In this document: positions 23,662 to 31,271 of the stretch, piece after piece | Position numbering within the stretch: the first letter of the stretch is position 1 | Layout: every line of letters starts with the position of its first letter | NCBI GenBank assembly: GCA_964572825.1 | Contig: CAZNGS010000011.1 | Location: 26,235 to 90,234 of the forward strand | DNA from: CAYVBE01 sp964572825 | Lineage (GTDB): Bacteria; Planctomycetota; Brocadiia; SM23-32 | Length of the DNA stretch: 64,000 nucleotides | Direction: 5' to 3' | Notes under the pieces: generated by a model | Database searches by the model: none | Told to the model about the DNA's origin: nothing | Seen by the model: only the letters and a program-made list of their open reading frames with translations | Made by a program: the position numbers and the translations under genes

Positions 23662-26600
23662 ATGGCCAGCGCGACAGAGGAGCAAGGATACATCCTCGGA
23701 CTGGATATCGGAACCCATTCGGTCGGCTGGGCGGCAATTGAGACGGATGACGGCGAACCGTGCGGGATACTCCGTGCCGGGGTGCGGGTGTTTCAGGCAG
23801 GCGTGGACGAGACGCAATACGAGCAAGGCAAGGCCGATCCGCCAGGTGCCAAGCGCCGCCAGATGCGCGCTCAGCGCAGACTGACAGCGCGACGGGTGCG
23901 GCGCAAGAGGAAATTGCTGCACATCCTTCAGCGGGCTGGCTTGCTGCCCGACGGCGAACCCGGCGACATCTTCCCAGAACTGGACAAGCGGCTGCTTGAG
24001 AAATTCGCGGGTGTGGGCGATTCAGAGGGCGAAAGCGGCCCTTTGCCGCACGTGCTCCACTACTGGCTGCGCGCGCGTGCACTTGACCACCCCCTGGAAC
24101 CCCACGAATTTGGCCGAGCCGTCTACCACCTCGGCCAGCGCCGCGGCTTTCAGAGCAATCGGCGTACTCCCCAGAAAGAGGGCGAGGACAGGGGCCAGCT
24201 GATGACCGCAATCTCTGAACTCCGGGATAAGATGGAGAAGGCGGGGGCACGCACGCTGGGCGAGTTCTTCGCTCAGCTCGATCCGCGGGAGAAGCGTATC
24301 CGAGACCGGTACACCGAGCGGGAGATGTTCAAGGAAGAATTCAACGCGATCTGGGAGGCGCAGGCACTCCACCATCCCGGCATACTGACCCAGGAGCTGC
24401 GGGAAGCGGTTCACGATGCCATCTTCTACCAGCGCCCGCTGAAGAACCAATCCTACCTGATCGGTGGCTGCACGCTGGAGGAGAACCGGAGGCGCGCTCC
24501 CTGGGCGTTGCTCGATGCCCAGGGGTTCCGCATCCTGCAGAAAGTCAATGACACCAGGGTGCTGCCGGAAACGGGACCGGAGCGCGACCTGACCGAAAAA
24601 GAGCGTAATGCGCTGGCCGGCGCACTCGATCGAAAACACCACCTGACCTTCCTCCAGGCCAAGAAGGCAATGGGCCTCAGCCGCGACTGCGTCCTGAACT
24701 GGGAATCCGGGGGGGAGAAGCGCCTGCCGGGGAACCGGACGAACGCGAAGTTCGAGGACATTTTCGGAGACCGCTGGTGGGGGCTCACTCGTGAGCAGCG
24801 GGATCAGGTTGTCGAAGATGTTCTGTCCTACGAGAAGCGCGACGCTTTGGCGCGCCGTGGACGCCGCCACTGGGGCCTCGACAAAGAGGCCGCCCAGGAG
24901 CTGGCACACCTGGAATTGGAGGGTGGTTACTGCCGGCTCTCCCGCAAGGCGTTGGGGAAGCTGCTTCCCCACATGGAACGCGGCCTGCGCTACCAGGAAG
25001 CCGCCAGGAAGTGCTACCCCGAACGGTGGGACGCCGGTGAGGCGTTGGAGGAACTACCGGCGCTCCGGGAAACCGATCTGGATTGCACGAATCCGGTTGT
25101 CAGACGGTCGTTGACCGAGATGCGCAAGGTCGTGAATGCGGTCGTGCGTCACTACGGCAAGCCGCAGAAGGTGCGGATCGAAATGGCCCGTGACCTGCGC
25201 AAGAGCGCCGCCCAGAGGGCCGAAGCGACCCAACGGGCACGCCGCAACCAGCAACGGCGGGAGGCCGCCGCTCAGAAGATCGTCCAGGAAGCGGGCATCC
25301 AGAACCCCTCGCGCCAGGACATCGAGAAGGTTCTGCTGGCCGAGGAATGCAAGTGGACATGCCCCTATACCGGGCGCGGGATCAGCATGGACGCTCTACT
25401 GGGCGCCAACCCGCAGTTCGATGTTGAGCATATCGTGCCGTTCAGCCGTTCTCTCGACAACAGCTACCTGAATAAGACACTCTGTTACGCTCCCGAGAAC
25501 CGCCACAAGCGCAACCACACGCCCTGGGAAGCCTACGGCGGAAACGAGGAACGCTGGAACAAGATCATCGCCCGGGTCCAGGACTTCAAGGGGGATGCCG
25601 CACAGATCAAGCTCCGCCGTTTCAAGCAAAGGGAGCCCGATTCCCTGGACCAAGTCGCGCAGCGTCAGCTGAACGATACCCGCTACGCCTCCAAAGCGGC
25701 CGGGCAATACGTTGCGCTTCTCTTCGGAGGAACATCGGATGAAGCCGGCAGCCGCCGAGTAGAGGCGGCCCGCGGCGGTGTCACCGCGTACATCCGGGAC
25801 ATGTACGCCCTGAATTCCATTCTCGGCGACGGACCGGGCAAGGAACGCTCGGACCATCGACATCACGCGGTGGACGCGATGGCCATCGCGCTCACCAGCC
25901 CGTCCTCCATGCAGCAGATCAGTCAGCGCTCGAGCGATCTACGCAACGGCGGGCGGATGGACTTCCGCGACGTGGTGCTTCCGTGGGATACGTTCCTGGA
26001 CGACCTTCGGGCGGCCATCGAACCCATAGCGGTCTCGCACCGCCCCAGGCGCGGCGTGAACGGTCCATTGCACGACGAGACGTTATACGGTCCGGTTCCT
26101 CAAGAACATGGCGATGGCCGCCATGAAGAGCGCGCGCGGGTCCGTAAGCGGGTGGACGCCCTGTCCAGCGGTGACGTGGATAAGATCGTGGACCGTCCCT
26201 GTCGTGAAGCCGTGCGGCGCAAGCTGGCTGAACTGGGCGGAACGCCACGCCAGCCATTCAAGGACCCGGCCAACCATCCTCACCTCGTTGGCGGGGACGG
26301 CCGGCGGATACCCATCCATTCCGTAACCATCGAAACCAGCGCCTCCACAGTGCCGATCGGCCATGACGAAAACCGCCGCTACGTCCTCACGAACGACAAC
26401 CATCACATGGCTATCGTGGAGCACACGGACGGGCGTGGGAGGCCCCGGTGGAAGGGCGTGCTGGTTTCGCGTCTGCAAGCGGGCCGAAGGCTGCGGGAAG
26501 GCGAGCCGGTGGTACAGCGTCCGGAAGGCTTCCAGTTCTCGCTTGCCAGCGGGGACATGATCGAACTGGATCGGGAGGACGGGGACGGCAGACGGCTGTG

Positions 26601-26781
26601 CGTGGTTCGGAGCATTTCTGGGGGAAAGGTCGAATTTGTACCGATTAATGACGCCCGAATCAAGAAGGATATCAAGGACGCCGGCATGTGGATCACCCGA
26701 TCGCCCAATCGGCTGCGTCAACTCCATTGTCAGAAGGTAAACGTAAATCCATTCGGCCAGGTTCGCCGGGCCAATGACTGA
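23662..26781 (+). CDS. cas9: CRISPR-associated endonuclease Cas9, type II-C
   Basis: A 1039-residue Cas9 in the compact II-C size class. In order: RuvC-I with YILGLDIGTHSVGWA (catalytic Asp15); an arginine-rich bridge helix (GAKRRQMRAQRRLTARRVRR, about 63-85); the recognition lobe; RuvC-II with VRIEMARDL (Glu507); HNH with DVEHIVPFSRSLDNSYLNKT (Asp587, His590) and ENRHKRNHTPWEAY; RuvC-III with DHRHHAVDAMAIAL (His735, Asp738); and a C-terminal PAM-interacting region from about 830. All catalytic residues are present, so both strands should be cut. AAGGAG lies five bases before the ATG. Its 3' end overlaps cas1 by 8 bases. The PAM is not predictable from sequence. Confidence 0.97.
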   Translation: MASATEEQGYILGLDIGTHSVGWAAIETDDGEPCGILRAGVRVFQAGVDETQYEQGKADPPGAKRRQMRAQRRLTARRVRRKRKLLHILQRAGLLPDGEPGDIFPELDKRLLEKFAGVGDSEGESGPLPHVLHYWLRARALDHPLEPHEFGRAVYHLGQRRGFQSNRRTPQKEGEDRGQLMTAISELRDKMEKAGARTLGEFFAQLDPREKRIRDRYTEREMFKEEFNAIWEAQALHHPGILTQELREAVHDAIFYQRPLKNQSYLIGGCTLEENRRRAPWALLDAQGFRILQKVNDTRVLPETGPERDLTEKERNALAGALDRKHHLTFLQAKKAMGLSRDCVLNWESGGEKRLPGNRTNAKFEDIFGDRWWGLTREQRDQVVEDVLSYEKRDALARRGRRHWGLDKEAAQELAHLELEGGYCRLSRKALGKLLPHMERGLRYQEAARKCYPERWDAGEALEELPALRETDLDCTNPVVRRSLTEMRKVVNAVVRHYGKPQKVRIEMARDLRKSAAQRAEATQRARRNQQRREAAAQKIVQEAGIQNPSRQDIEKVLLAEECKWTCPYTGRGISMDALLGANPQFDVEHIVPFSRSLDNSYLNKTLCYAPENRHKRNHTPWEAYGGNEERWNKIIARVQDFKGDAAQIKLRRFKQREPDSLDQVAQRQLNDTRYASKAAGQYVALLFGGTSDEAGSRRVEAARGGVTAYIRDMYALNSILGDGPGKERSDHRHHAVDAMAIALTSPSSMQQISQRSSDLRNGGRMDFRDVVLPWDTFLDDLRAAIEPIAVSHRPRRGVNGPLHDETLYGPVPQEHGDGRHEERARVRKRVDALSSGDVDKIVDRPCREAVRRKLAELGGTPRQPFKDPANHPHLVGGDGRRIPIHSVTIETSASTVPIGHDENRRYVLTNDNHHMAIVEHTDGRGRPRWKGVLVSRLQAGRRLREGEPVVQRPEGFQFSLASGDMIELDREDGDGRRLCVVRSISGGKVEFVPINDARIKKDIKDAGMWITRSPNRLRQLHCQKVNVNPFGQVRRAND

Positions 26782-27664
26782 ACATATCCTCGACATAACC
26801 GAGCAATCAGGCACGTTGCGGACGCGCTACGAGCAACTTGTCTTCGAGCAGGACGGGGAGACCACCGTCAGCGTTCCGCTATCCGAACTCGCCACCGTCG
26901 TCGTCTCCAACAACCGCGTCCGTTACTCGCATGCGCTCCTCGCCGGCATAGCGCAGGCCGGGGCAACACTGGTGGTGTGCGACGAGAAACACCTGCCGGC
27001 GGCCATGCTGCTGCCCCTTGCGGGGCACCACGTTCAGGCCGAGCGTTTCCGCATCCAGGCCGACGTGAAAAAGACGACCAGGAAACGTCTGTGGCAGCAG
27101 ATCGTCCGGGCGAAGCTCCGCGCACAGGGGACCCTCCTGCAGGAATTGCGCGGAGATGACCTGGGCATCGGGCGCATGGTCGACAGGGTTCGCTCTGGTG
27201 ACAAGGACAATATGGAGGCCCGGGCGGCGCGTAGATATTGGGGCGCTCTCTTTGCCGACCCCGACTTTCAGCGCTCACGCGATGCGGACGACCAGAACCG
27301 GCACCTCAATTACGGCTATGCCGTGCTGCGGGCCGTCGTGGCCCGGGCGATCTGCGGGGTGGGATTGCATCCGTCTCTCGGGCTGCACCATCACAACCGC
27401 TACGATGCCTTCTGCCTGGCGGACGATCTGATGGAGCCGTACCGCCCCCTCGTTGACCGTGCGGTTGTGCGCTGGGTTGAGCACCATGATCCCGCCGGCC
27501 CCCTGGATCAGGCTACGAGGAAGCACCTCATCAAATCGCTGACCGGCAGAGTGGGGCTGGAGGGCGAGCAACGCACGCTTTTCGACGCCCTGCGCCGGTA
27601 TGCCTCTTCGCTGGTCAAGGTTCTGGAGGGCAAGAGGGACAGGCTGCTCATTCCGGAGCTATGA
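26774..27664 (+). CDS. cas1: CRISPR integrase Cas1
   Basis: A 296-residue spacer integrase; with Cas2 it inserts new spacers into the array. The N-terminal beta domain is followed by the helical catalytic domain carrying Glu148 (NMEARAARRYW), His205 (LGLHHHNRYD) and Glu221 (DLMEPYRP), the metal-binding triad. The start codon lies inside the end of cas9 (8-base overlap), which implies translational coupling. No csn2 or cas4 is present, as expected for subtype II-C. Confidence 0.97.
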   Translation: MTEHILDITEQSGTLRTRYEQLVFEQDGETTVSVPLSELATVVVSNNRVRYSHALLAGIAQAGATLVVCDEKHLPAAMLLPLAGHHVQAERFRIQADVKKTTRKRLWQQIVRAKLRAQGTLLQELRGDDLGIGRMVDRVRSGDKDNMEARAARRYWGALFADPDFQRSRDADDQNRHLNYGYAVLRAVVARAICGVGLHPSLGLHHHNRYDAFCLADDLMEPYRPLVDRAVVRWVEHHDPAGPLDQATRKHLIKSLTGRVGLEGEQRTLFDALRRYASSLVKVLEGKRDRLLIPEL

Positions 27665-27665
27665 G

Positions 27666-28010
27666 ATGGCACGCTCGCGGGAACCGATTTCGGGGTACCG
27701 CGCCGTGTGGCAGTTCGTTATATTTGACCTGCCCGTAACGACCAAGAAGGCCCGCCGCGCGTGCCGTCATTTCCGCAAAGAACTGCTCCGGGAGGGCTTC
27801 ATGATGCTCCAGTGGTCGGTATACGCGCGGTTTTGCTCCTCAGAAGAGGCGGCCGAAACCCACCGCCGGCGGCTACGCACCATGATCCCACCGGGAGGGC
27901 GCGTTCGATTGCTCTCCGTCACGGACCGCCAGTACGGCAAAATGGAGGTCTACCACGGAGAAAACTTCCAGGAACCCGAAGGCCCCCCGGAACAGGTCAT
28001 GCTTTTTTGA
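27666..28010 (+). CDS. cas2: CRISPR adaptation protein Cas2
   Basis: A 114-residue ferredoxin-like protein that bridges two Cas1 dimers. The first strand ends in QFVIFDLPV with the conserved Asp21; the RKELLREGFMMLQWSVYARF segment and the C-terminal RLLSVTDRQYGKMEVY strand are typical of type II Cas2. The start at ATG 27666 follows one base after the cas1 stop, with CGGAG seven bases upstream. A longer frame from 27600 is only overlap with cas1. The array begins 50 bases downstream. Confidence 0.95.
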   Translation: MARSREPISGYRAVWQFVIFDLPVTTKKARRACRHFRKELLREGFMMLQWSVYARFCSSEEAAETHRRRLRTMIPPGGRVRLLSVTDRQYGKMEVYHGENFQEPEGPPEQVMLF

Positions 28011-28059
28011 GCGCACAACCTCCGTAAAACCCCCCTGTAGCCAGGCTTGCGGGAGAGTT

Positions 28060-28492
28060 AGTGTACCCGAACGGCGGTTCCCATCAAGCCACAGCAAGTA
28101 CTTAGCCCGCAAGCGCTTGCGGATTAGTGTACCCGAACGGCGGTTCCCATCAAGCCACAGCCTTGGACCTTCAGGCCCATGCGGCGGGCCAGAGTGTACC
28201 CGAACGGCGGTTCCCATCAAGCCACAGCGGATCGGTCGGCTGGGACAAGGCGCGCTCGAGTGTACCCGAACGGCGGTTCCCATCAAGCCACAGCGCTGCT
28301 GGGCGGCGTGGTCGACCGCCTGGTAGTGTACCCGAACGGCGGTTCCCATCAAGCCACAGCATACCTACGGCGGGACCGTGGTAAGGACGAAGTGTACCCG
28401 AACGGCGGTTCCCATCAAGCCACAGCAGAGCTCCTGTCCGCCCGTTCGCAATTCCAAGTGTACCCGAACGGCGGTTCCCATCAAGCCACAGC
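28060..28492 (-). CRISPR. CRISPR array, 7 repeats and 6 spacers
   Basis: Seven identical 36-bp repeats start at 28060, 28126, 28193, 28259, 28325, 28391 and 28457. Spacers are 30, 31, 30, 30, 30 and 30 bp. In plus-strand reading each repeat starts AGTGTACCCGAACGG and ends CAAGCCACAGC. The tracrRNA pairs with the reverse complement (GCTGTGGCTTGATGGG...TACACT), so crRNAs are read from the minus strand, toward the cas genes. In that orientation every repeat contains TTGATG, 16 bases, TACACT, a promoter that would start transcription inside the next spacer. This is as described for type II-C arrays in Neisseria. No degenerate terminal repeat is seen. Confidence 0.97.
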
Positions 28493-28774
28493 GCGTCCGG
28501 GGGCAGCCATCGCCGGACGCTCCTTTGGTGCCTCTTCTGCCTTCGGCCCTCCCCCTTGAATGCTCGGGAATGTCCCCACGAGATGCCTTTTCACGCTCGC
28601 ATACTGGTTATAACCAGGGCACGGCAGGTTCCAAGGCCGCCCCGGAAACTGCGCGGGGAATGCCGGGCAGACCCGTCCGTATGCCCTGCGGGAGCCGGCC
28701 CTGCCGGCCGTGCAGACCTGCGGTCGCAACACTCCCCATTTCGCCCGGGAGTCGTTGCATGCCCCCCCTCCACC
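28493..28774. other. right flank of the array, candidate leader
   Basis: About 280 bases without a supported gene. They contain a perfect 14-bp palindrome (CTGGTTATAACCAG, 28604-28617) and a weak minus-strand promoter over it that would read into the array. This side is where a leader would lie for minus-strand transcription, but nothing shows which end receives new spacers. Confidence 0.4.
28607..28634 (-). promoter_or_regulatory. weak candidate leader promoter for the array
   Basis: TTGGAA (28634-28629), 16 bases, TATAAC (28612-28607) on the minus strand, about 115 bases before the first-transcribed repeat. The -10 box sits in the palindrome at 28604-28617, which could be an operator. Confidence 0.3.
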
Positions 28775-29000
28775 TCAATACCACTGGAAGCCGCCGGGGA
28801 ACATACTGACCATCACGTTCTTGGTGCGCGTGAGGGCCAGGACGCCCTCCTTTCCCAACTCTGAACCGCGGCCGCTGCACTTGTAGCCGCCACAGGGGGG
28901 GGTTGGGGAAAACGAAGTTATGCAGGTTGAACCAGACCGTCCCGGACTCCAGCCGGGGCACCAGGCTGTGGGCGAGCTTCAGGCGCTGTTGGATTTGCAT
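28775..29000 (-). pseudogene. aldehyde dehydrogenase C-terminal remnant, frameshifted
   Basis: From ATG 29000 the frame reads LAHSLVPRLESGTVWFNLHNF. After a run of eight G (plus strand, 28895-28902) it continues one frame over as CGGYKCSGRGSELGKEGVLA and TRTKNVMV, ending at 28777-28775. Together these match the last 70-75 residues of an NAD-dependent aldehyde dehydrogenase (AGTVWxN...PFGGYKxSGxGxE pattern). The catalytic Cys and all of the N-terminal 400 residues are absent. Its ATG overlaps the stop codon of the upstream FAH gene, so the intact ancestor or a deletion junction was in that operon. Confidence 0.75.
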
Positions 29001-29779
29001 CACGCCTGTTCCTTTGCCACGGGGTTGGTCAGGCGACCGATGCCTTCGATCTCCACGGTCACGGTGTCGCCTTCCTTGAGGAAGACGGGCGGCGTGCGGC
29101 TGAACCCCACCCCCCGGGGCGTGCCCGTCATGATGATGCTGCCGGCATAGAGCGTCATGCACCGGGAGAGGTAGCTGACCAGTTGCCGGCAGGAGAAGAT
29201 GAGGTCCGATGTGTTGGATTCCTGCATGGTCTGGCCGTTCAAGATCAACCGGATGTCGAGCTCCTCCGGGTTGACATCCGTCTCGATCCAGGGACCAATC
29301 GGCGCGAAGGTATCGAAGCACTTGCCGCGGGCCCACTGGACGTCCTGCCTGAGCTGACAGTCCCGGGCGCTGACGTCGTTGCCGCAGGTGTAGCCCAGGA
29401 TGCAGTCATCGGCTTCGTCCTGTGAGACGTTTCTGGCGTCTTCGCCCATGACGATGACCAGCTCGGCCTCGTAGTCCACCTCGTCCGGGGCCATGGCCGG
29501 CAGCACGATCGGCGTGCCGGGACCGGTGACCGTATTGGGCGTCTTGACGAACATCTGGGGGGCCGACGGGATGTCCATGCCGCTCTCGGCGGCGTGCCCC
29601 CCGTAATTCAGGCCGATGGCTACTATCTGGCACGGCTCGACGGGCGCGAGCAGTTGCGCCTCGCCGGACGAAACGACGGTCCCGGAGGGCTCACCCTCGT
29701 CGTCCAGGACTCGATACCCGTCCTCTTCTGCGACGGCGGGCAACGGGCCATCGTCCGTCAGTATGCGCGCGAGTCTCAT
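29000..29779 (-). CDS. fumarylacetoacetate hydrolase family protein
   Basis: A 259-residue FAH-fold enzyme. The N-terminal flap (MRLARILTDDG) precedes the catalytic core: IVAIGLNYGGHAAESG, then PNTVTGPGTPIVLP, the metal ligands in DEVDYEAELVIVMG (Glu-Asp pair) and GYTCGNDVSARDCQ. The core ends with MTGTPRGVGFSR and FLKEGDTVTVEIEGIGRLTNPV. Such enzymes cleave or decarboxylate 2,4-diketo acids, for example from uronate, aromatic or L-fucose pathways; the exact substrate is unknown. ATG 29779 overlaps the stop of the dehydrogenase by ATGA. A much longer frame to 30148 is overlap. Confidence 0.9.
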   Translation of the reverse strand: MRLARILTDDGPLPAVAEEDGYRVLDDEGEPSGTVVSSGEAQLLAPVEPCQIVAIGLNYGGHAAESGMDIPSAPQMFVKTPNTVTGPGTPIVLPAMAPDEVDYEAELVIVMGEDARNVSQDEADDCILGYTCGNDVSARDCQLRQDVQWARGKCFDTFAPIGPWIETDVNPEELDIRLILNGQTMQESNTSDLIFSCRQLVSYLSRCMTLYAGSIIMTGTPRGVGFSRTPPVFLKEGDTVTVEIEGIGRLTNPVAKEQA

Positions 29780-30759
29780 GCGTCGTTCCTTTCGAGCACT
29801 TCGGGGTTCAGCAGCGAAGCGGGTCGTTCGCCCTTCAGGGCCCGCACGACCTCGGCCACGGCCTTGCTCTGCAGCTTCCGGATGGCGGCGTCGGAATACC
29901 ACGCGCTGTGGGGGGTGAGGATGGCATTGTCGAAAGTCTTCAGCGGGTGGTCGGCTTCGACGACCCGCTCGTGGTCTTCCAGCAGGTCCAGGCCGGCGCC
30001 CGAGAGTCTGCCGTTCGCCAGTCCCCACACTACGGCATCCGTATCGACGATGGCCCCCCGGGCCGTGTTGATCAGGATGGGCTGCCGCTGCATCTTCTCG
30101 ATGGCCGGGCGGTCGATCAGGTGGTAGGTTTCCTCCACCGACGGGCACTGCACGAAGACGGCGTCGGCGGTGGCCAGGAACTCATCAAGCTCCAGGCTGG
30201 CACAGCCGTCCCGGTCTTCCGCAATGGCGGGGTCCGTAAAACAGACGGCGACGCCGAAGGCCCCCAGCCGCCGGGCGATGGCGCGGCCGATGCGCCCAAA
30301 ACCGATGATGCCCGCCCGCATCTCCGTGACAGCCTTCAGGGGCTTAACGTAGGACAGGGACCACTCTCCGCTCCTCACCTTCCTGCTGGAATGGCAGATC
30401 TTCCGGGCGAGGCAGAGGAAGAGCGCCAGGGCGTGGTCGGCCACCTCCTCCACGCAATAGTCAGGCACGTTGGCCACCATGATGCCGCGGCTGGTGGCTG
30501 CAGGGATGTCGATCGTATCGACGCCGATACCGCAGCGGACGACGATCTTGAGCTCCGGGGCGGCGTCGAACACCTGCGCCCCGATGCCCGGCATGTACGT
30601 GTTCAGCAGGGCGTGCGTTCCGGGCAGGTGCGGGAGGAGTTCATCGGGAGTCGTGCATTGGTGGAGTTCCAGTTCGGCATCGACGGCCGCCAGCGCCTCC
30701 CGCTCGATCTCGAATGATTCGAACACGTAATCGGTCACGACGACCTTGAACTCGCTCAC
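29776..30759 (-). CDS. D-isomer-specific 2-hydroxyacid dehydrogenase
   Basis: About 327 residues, NAD(P)-dependent, of the phosphoglycerate dehydrogenase family. A substrate-binding half is interrupted by a Rossmann domain with AGIIGFGRIGRAIARRL. Active-site residues are Arg in INTARGAIVD, an acidic residue in LDLLEDHERV and His in LTPHSAWYS. I start it at GTG 30759 (VSEFKVVVTDYV), six bases after GAGG; the longer frame from 30852 is not supported. It is coupled to the FAH gene by an ATGA overlap and probably processes the same sugar-acid-like compound. Confidence 0.88.
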   Translation of the reverse strand: MSEFKVVVTDYVFESFEIEREALAAVDAELELHQCTTPDELLPHLPGTHALLNTYMPGIGAQVFDAAPELKIVVRCGIGVDTIDIPAATSRGIMVANVPDYCVEEVADHALALFLCLARKICHSSRKVRSGEWSLSYVKPLKAVTEMRAGIIGFGRIGRAIARRLGAFGVAVCFTDPAIAEDRDGCASLELDEFLATADAVFVQCPSVEETYHLIDRPAIEKMQRQPILINTARGAIVDTDAVVWGLANGRLSGAGLDLLEDHERVVEADHPLKTFDNAILTPHSAWYSDAAIRKLQSKAVAEVVRALKGERPASLLNPEVLERNDA

Positions 30760-30917
30760 GTCATGCCTCGCAATCGGGGATTGTCGGCGGCGCGGGGCGT
30801 TCTGCCTTTCGCCTGACCTGATAGTAGTGCCCGCCCCGGGGGTTGTCAACAATGGGGGTCTGGCGGTAGGATGGGCCGGGGCGAGGGACCGGGACTTTGG
30901 CGGGAGGTGGTTGGCGC

Positions 30918-31271
30918 GTGGAAGCCAGAGTAGTCCGGAAGGGCGAAGTGCCGATAGATCAGACCCGGTGGGGTTCTCTTCAGTGGCTGTTGAGCGGGGA
31001 CGGAGAGCTCGGGCTGACCGTCGGGCGGGTGACCTTCAAGCCCGGCCGGGAGAATCCGTCCCACCTGCACCCCAACTGCGCCGAGGCCCTGTGCGTGGTC
31101 TCGGGGGAGCTGGAGCACTCCCTGCCGGGCGGAGGGACGGCGCGGTTGGGGCCGGGCGACTGCATCGTGCTGCCCCCGGATGCGGCCCACCATGCCCGCA
31201 ACCCGGGCCCGGATGAAACGGTTGTGCTGGTCATCTACAACTCCGAGGACCGCCAGGTACTCGGGGAATGA
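30918..31271 (+). CDS. small cupin-domain protein
   Basis: A single cupin barrel of about 117 residues. Metal-site motifs are HLHPNCAEALCVVSGELEHS (His, His, Glu) and the second His in LPPDAAHHARNPG. Start GTG 30918 has GGGAGG ten bases upstream; TTG 30897 is a less likely alternative. The stop overlaps the next start (ATGA), so it is coupled with the dehydrogenase downstream. Small cupins of this type act as sugar-acid isomerases or as binding proteins; no specific activity can be assigned. Confidence 0.75.
   Translation: MEARVVRKGEVPIDQTRWGSLQWLLSGDGELGLTVGRVTFKPGRENPSHLHPNCAEALCVVSGELEHSLPGGGTARLGPGDCIVLPPDAAHHARNPGPDETVVLVIYNSEDRQVLGE

Noticed and set aside
23662..26781. IscB or another Cas9 ancestor instead of Cas9
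   Set aside because: The full recognition lobe, bridge helix, neighbouring cas1, cas2, array and tracrRNA define a type II-C Cas9.
28011..28059. Terminator between cas2 and the array
   Set aside because: The T6 run near 28005 is inside the cas2 coding sequence and no stem precedes it.
28060..28492. Plus-strand transcription of the array from the cas operon
   Set aside because: The anti-repeat pairs with the minus-strand repeat, and the promoter-like motif in the repeats points to the minus strand. Array transcription toward the cas genes is the consistent reading.
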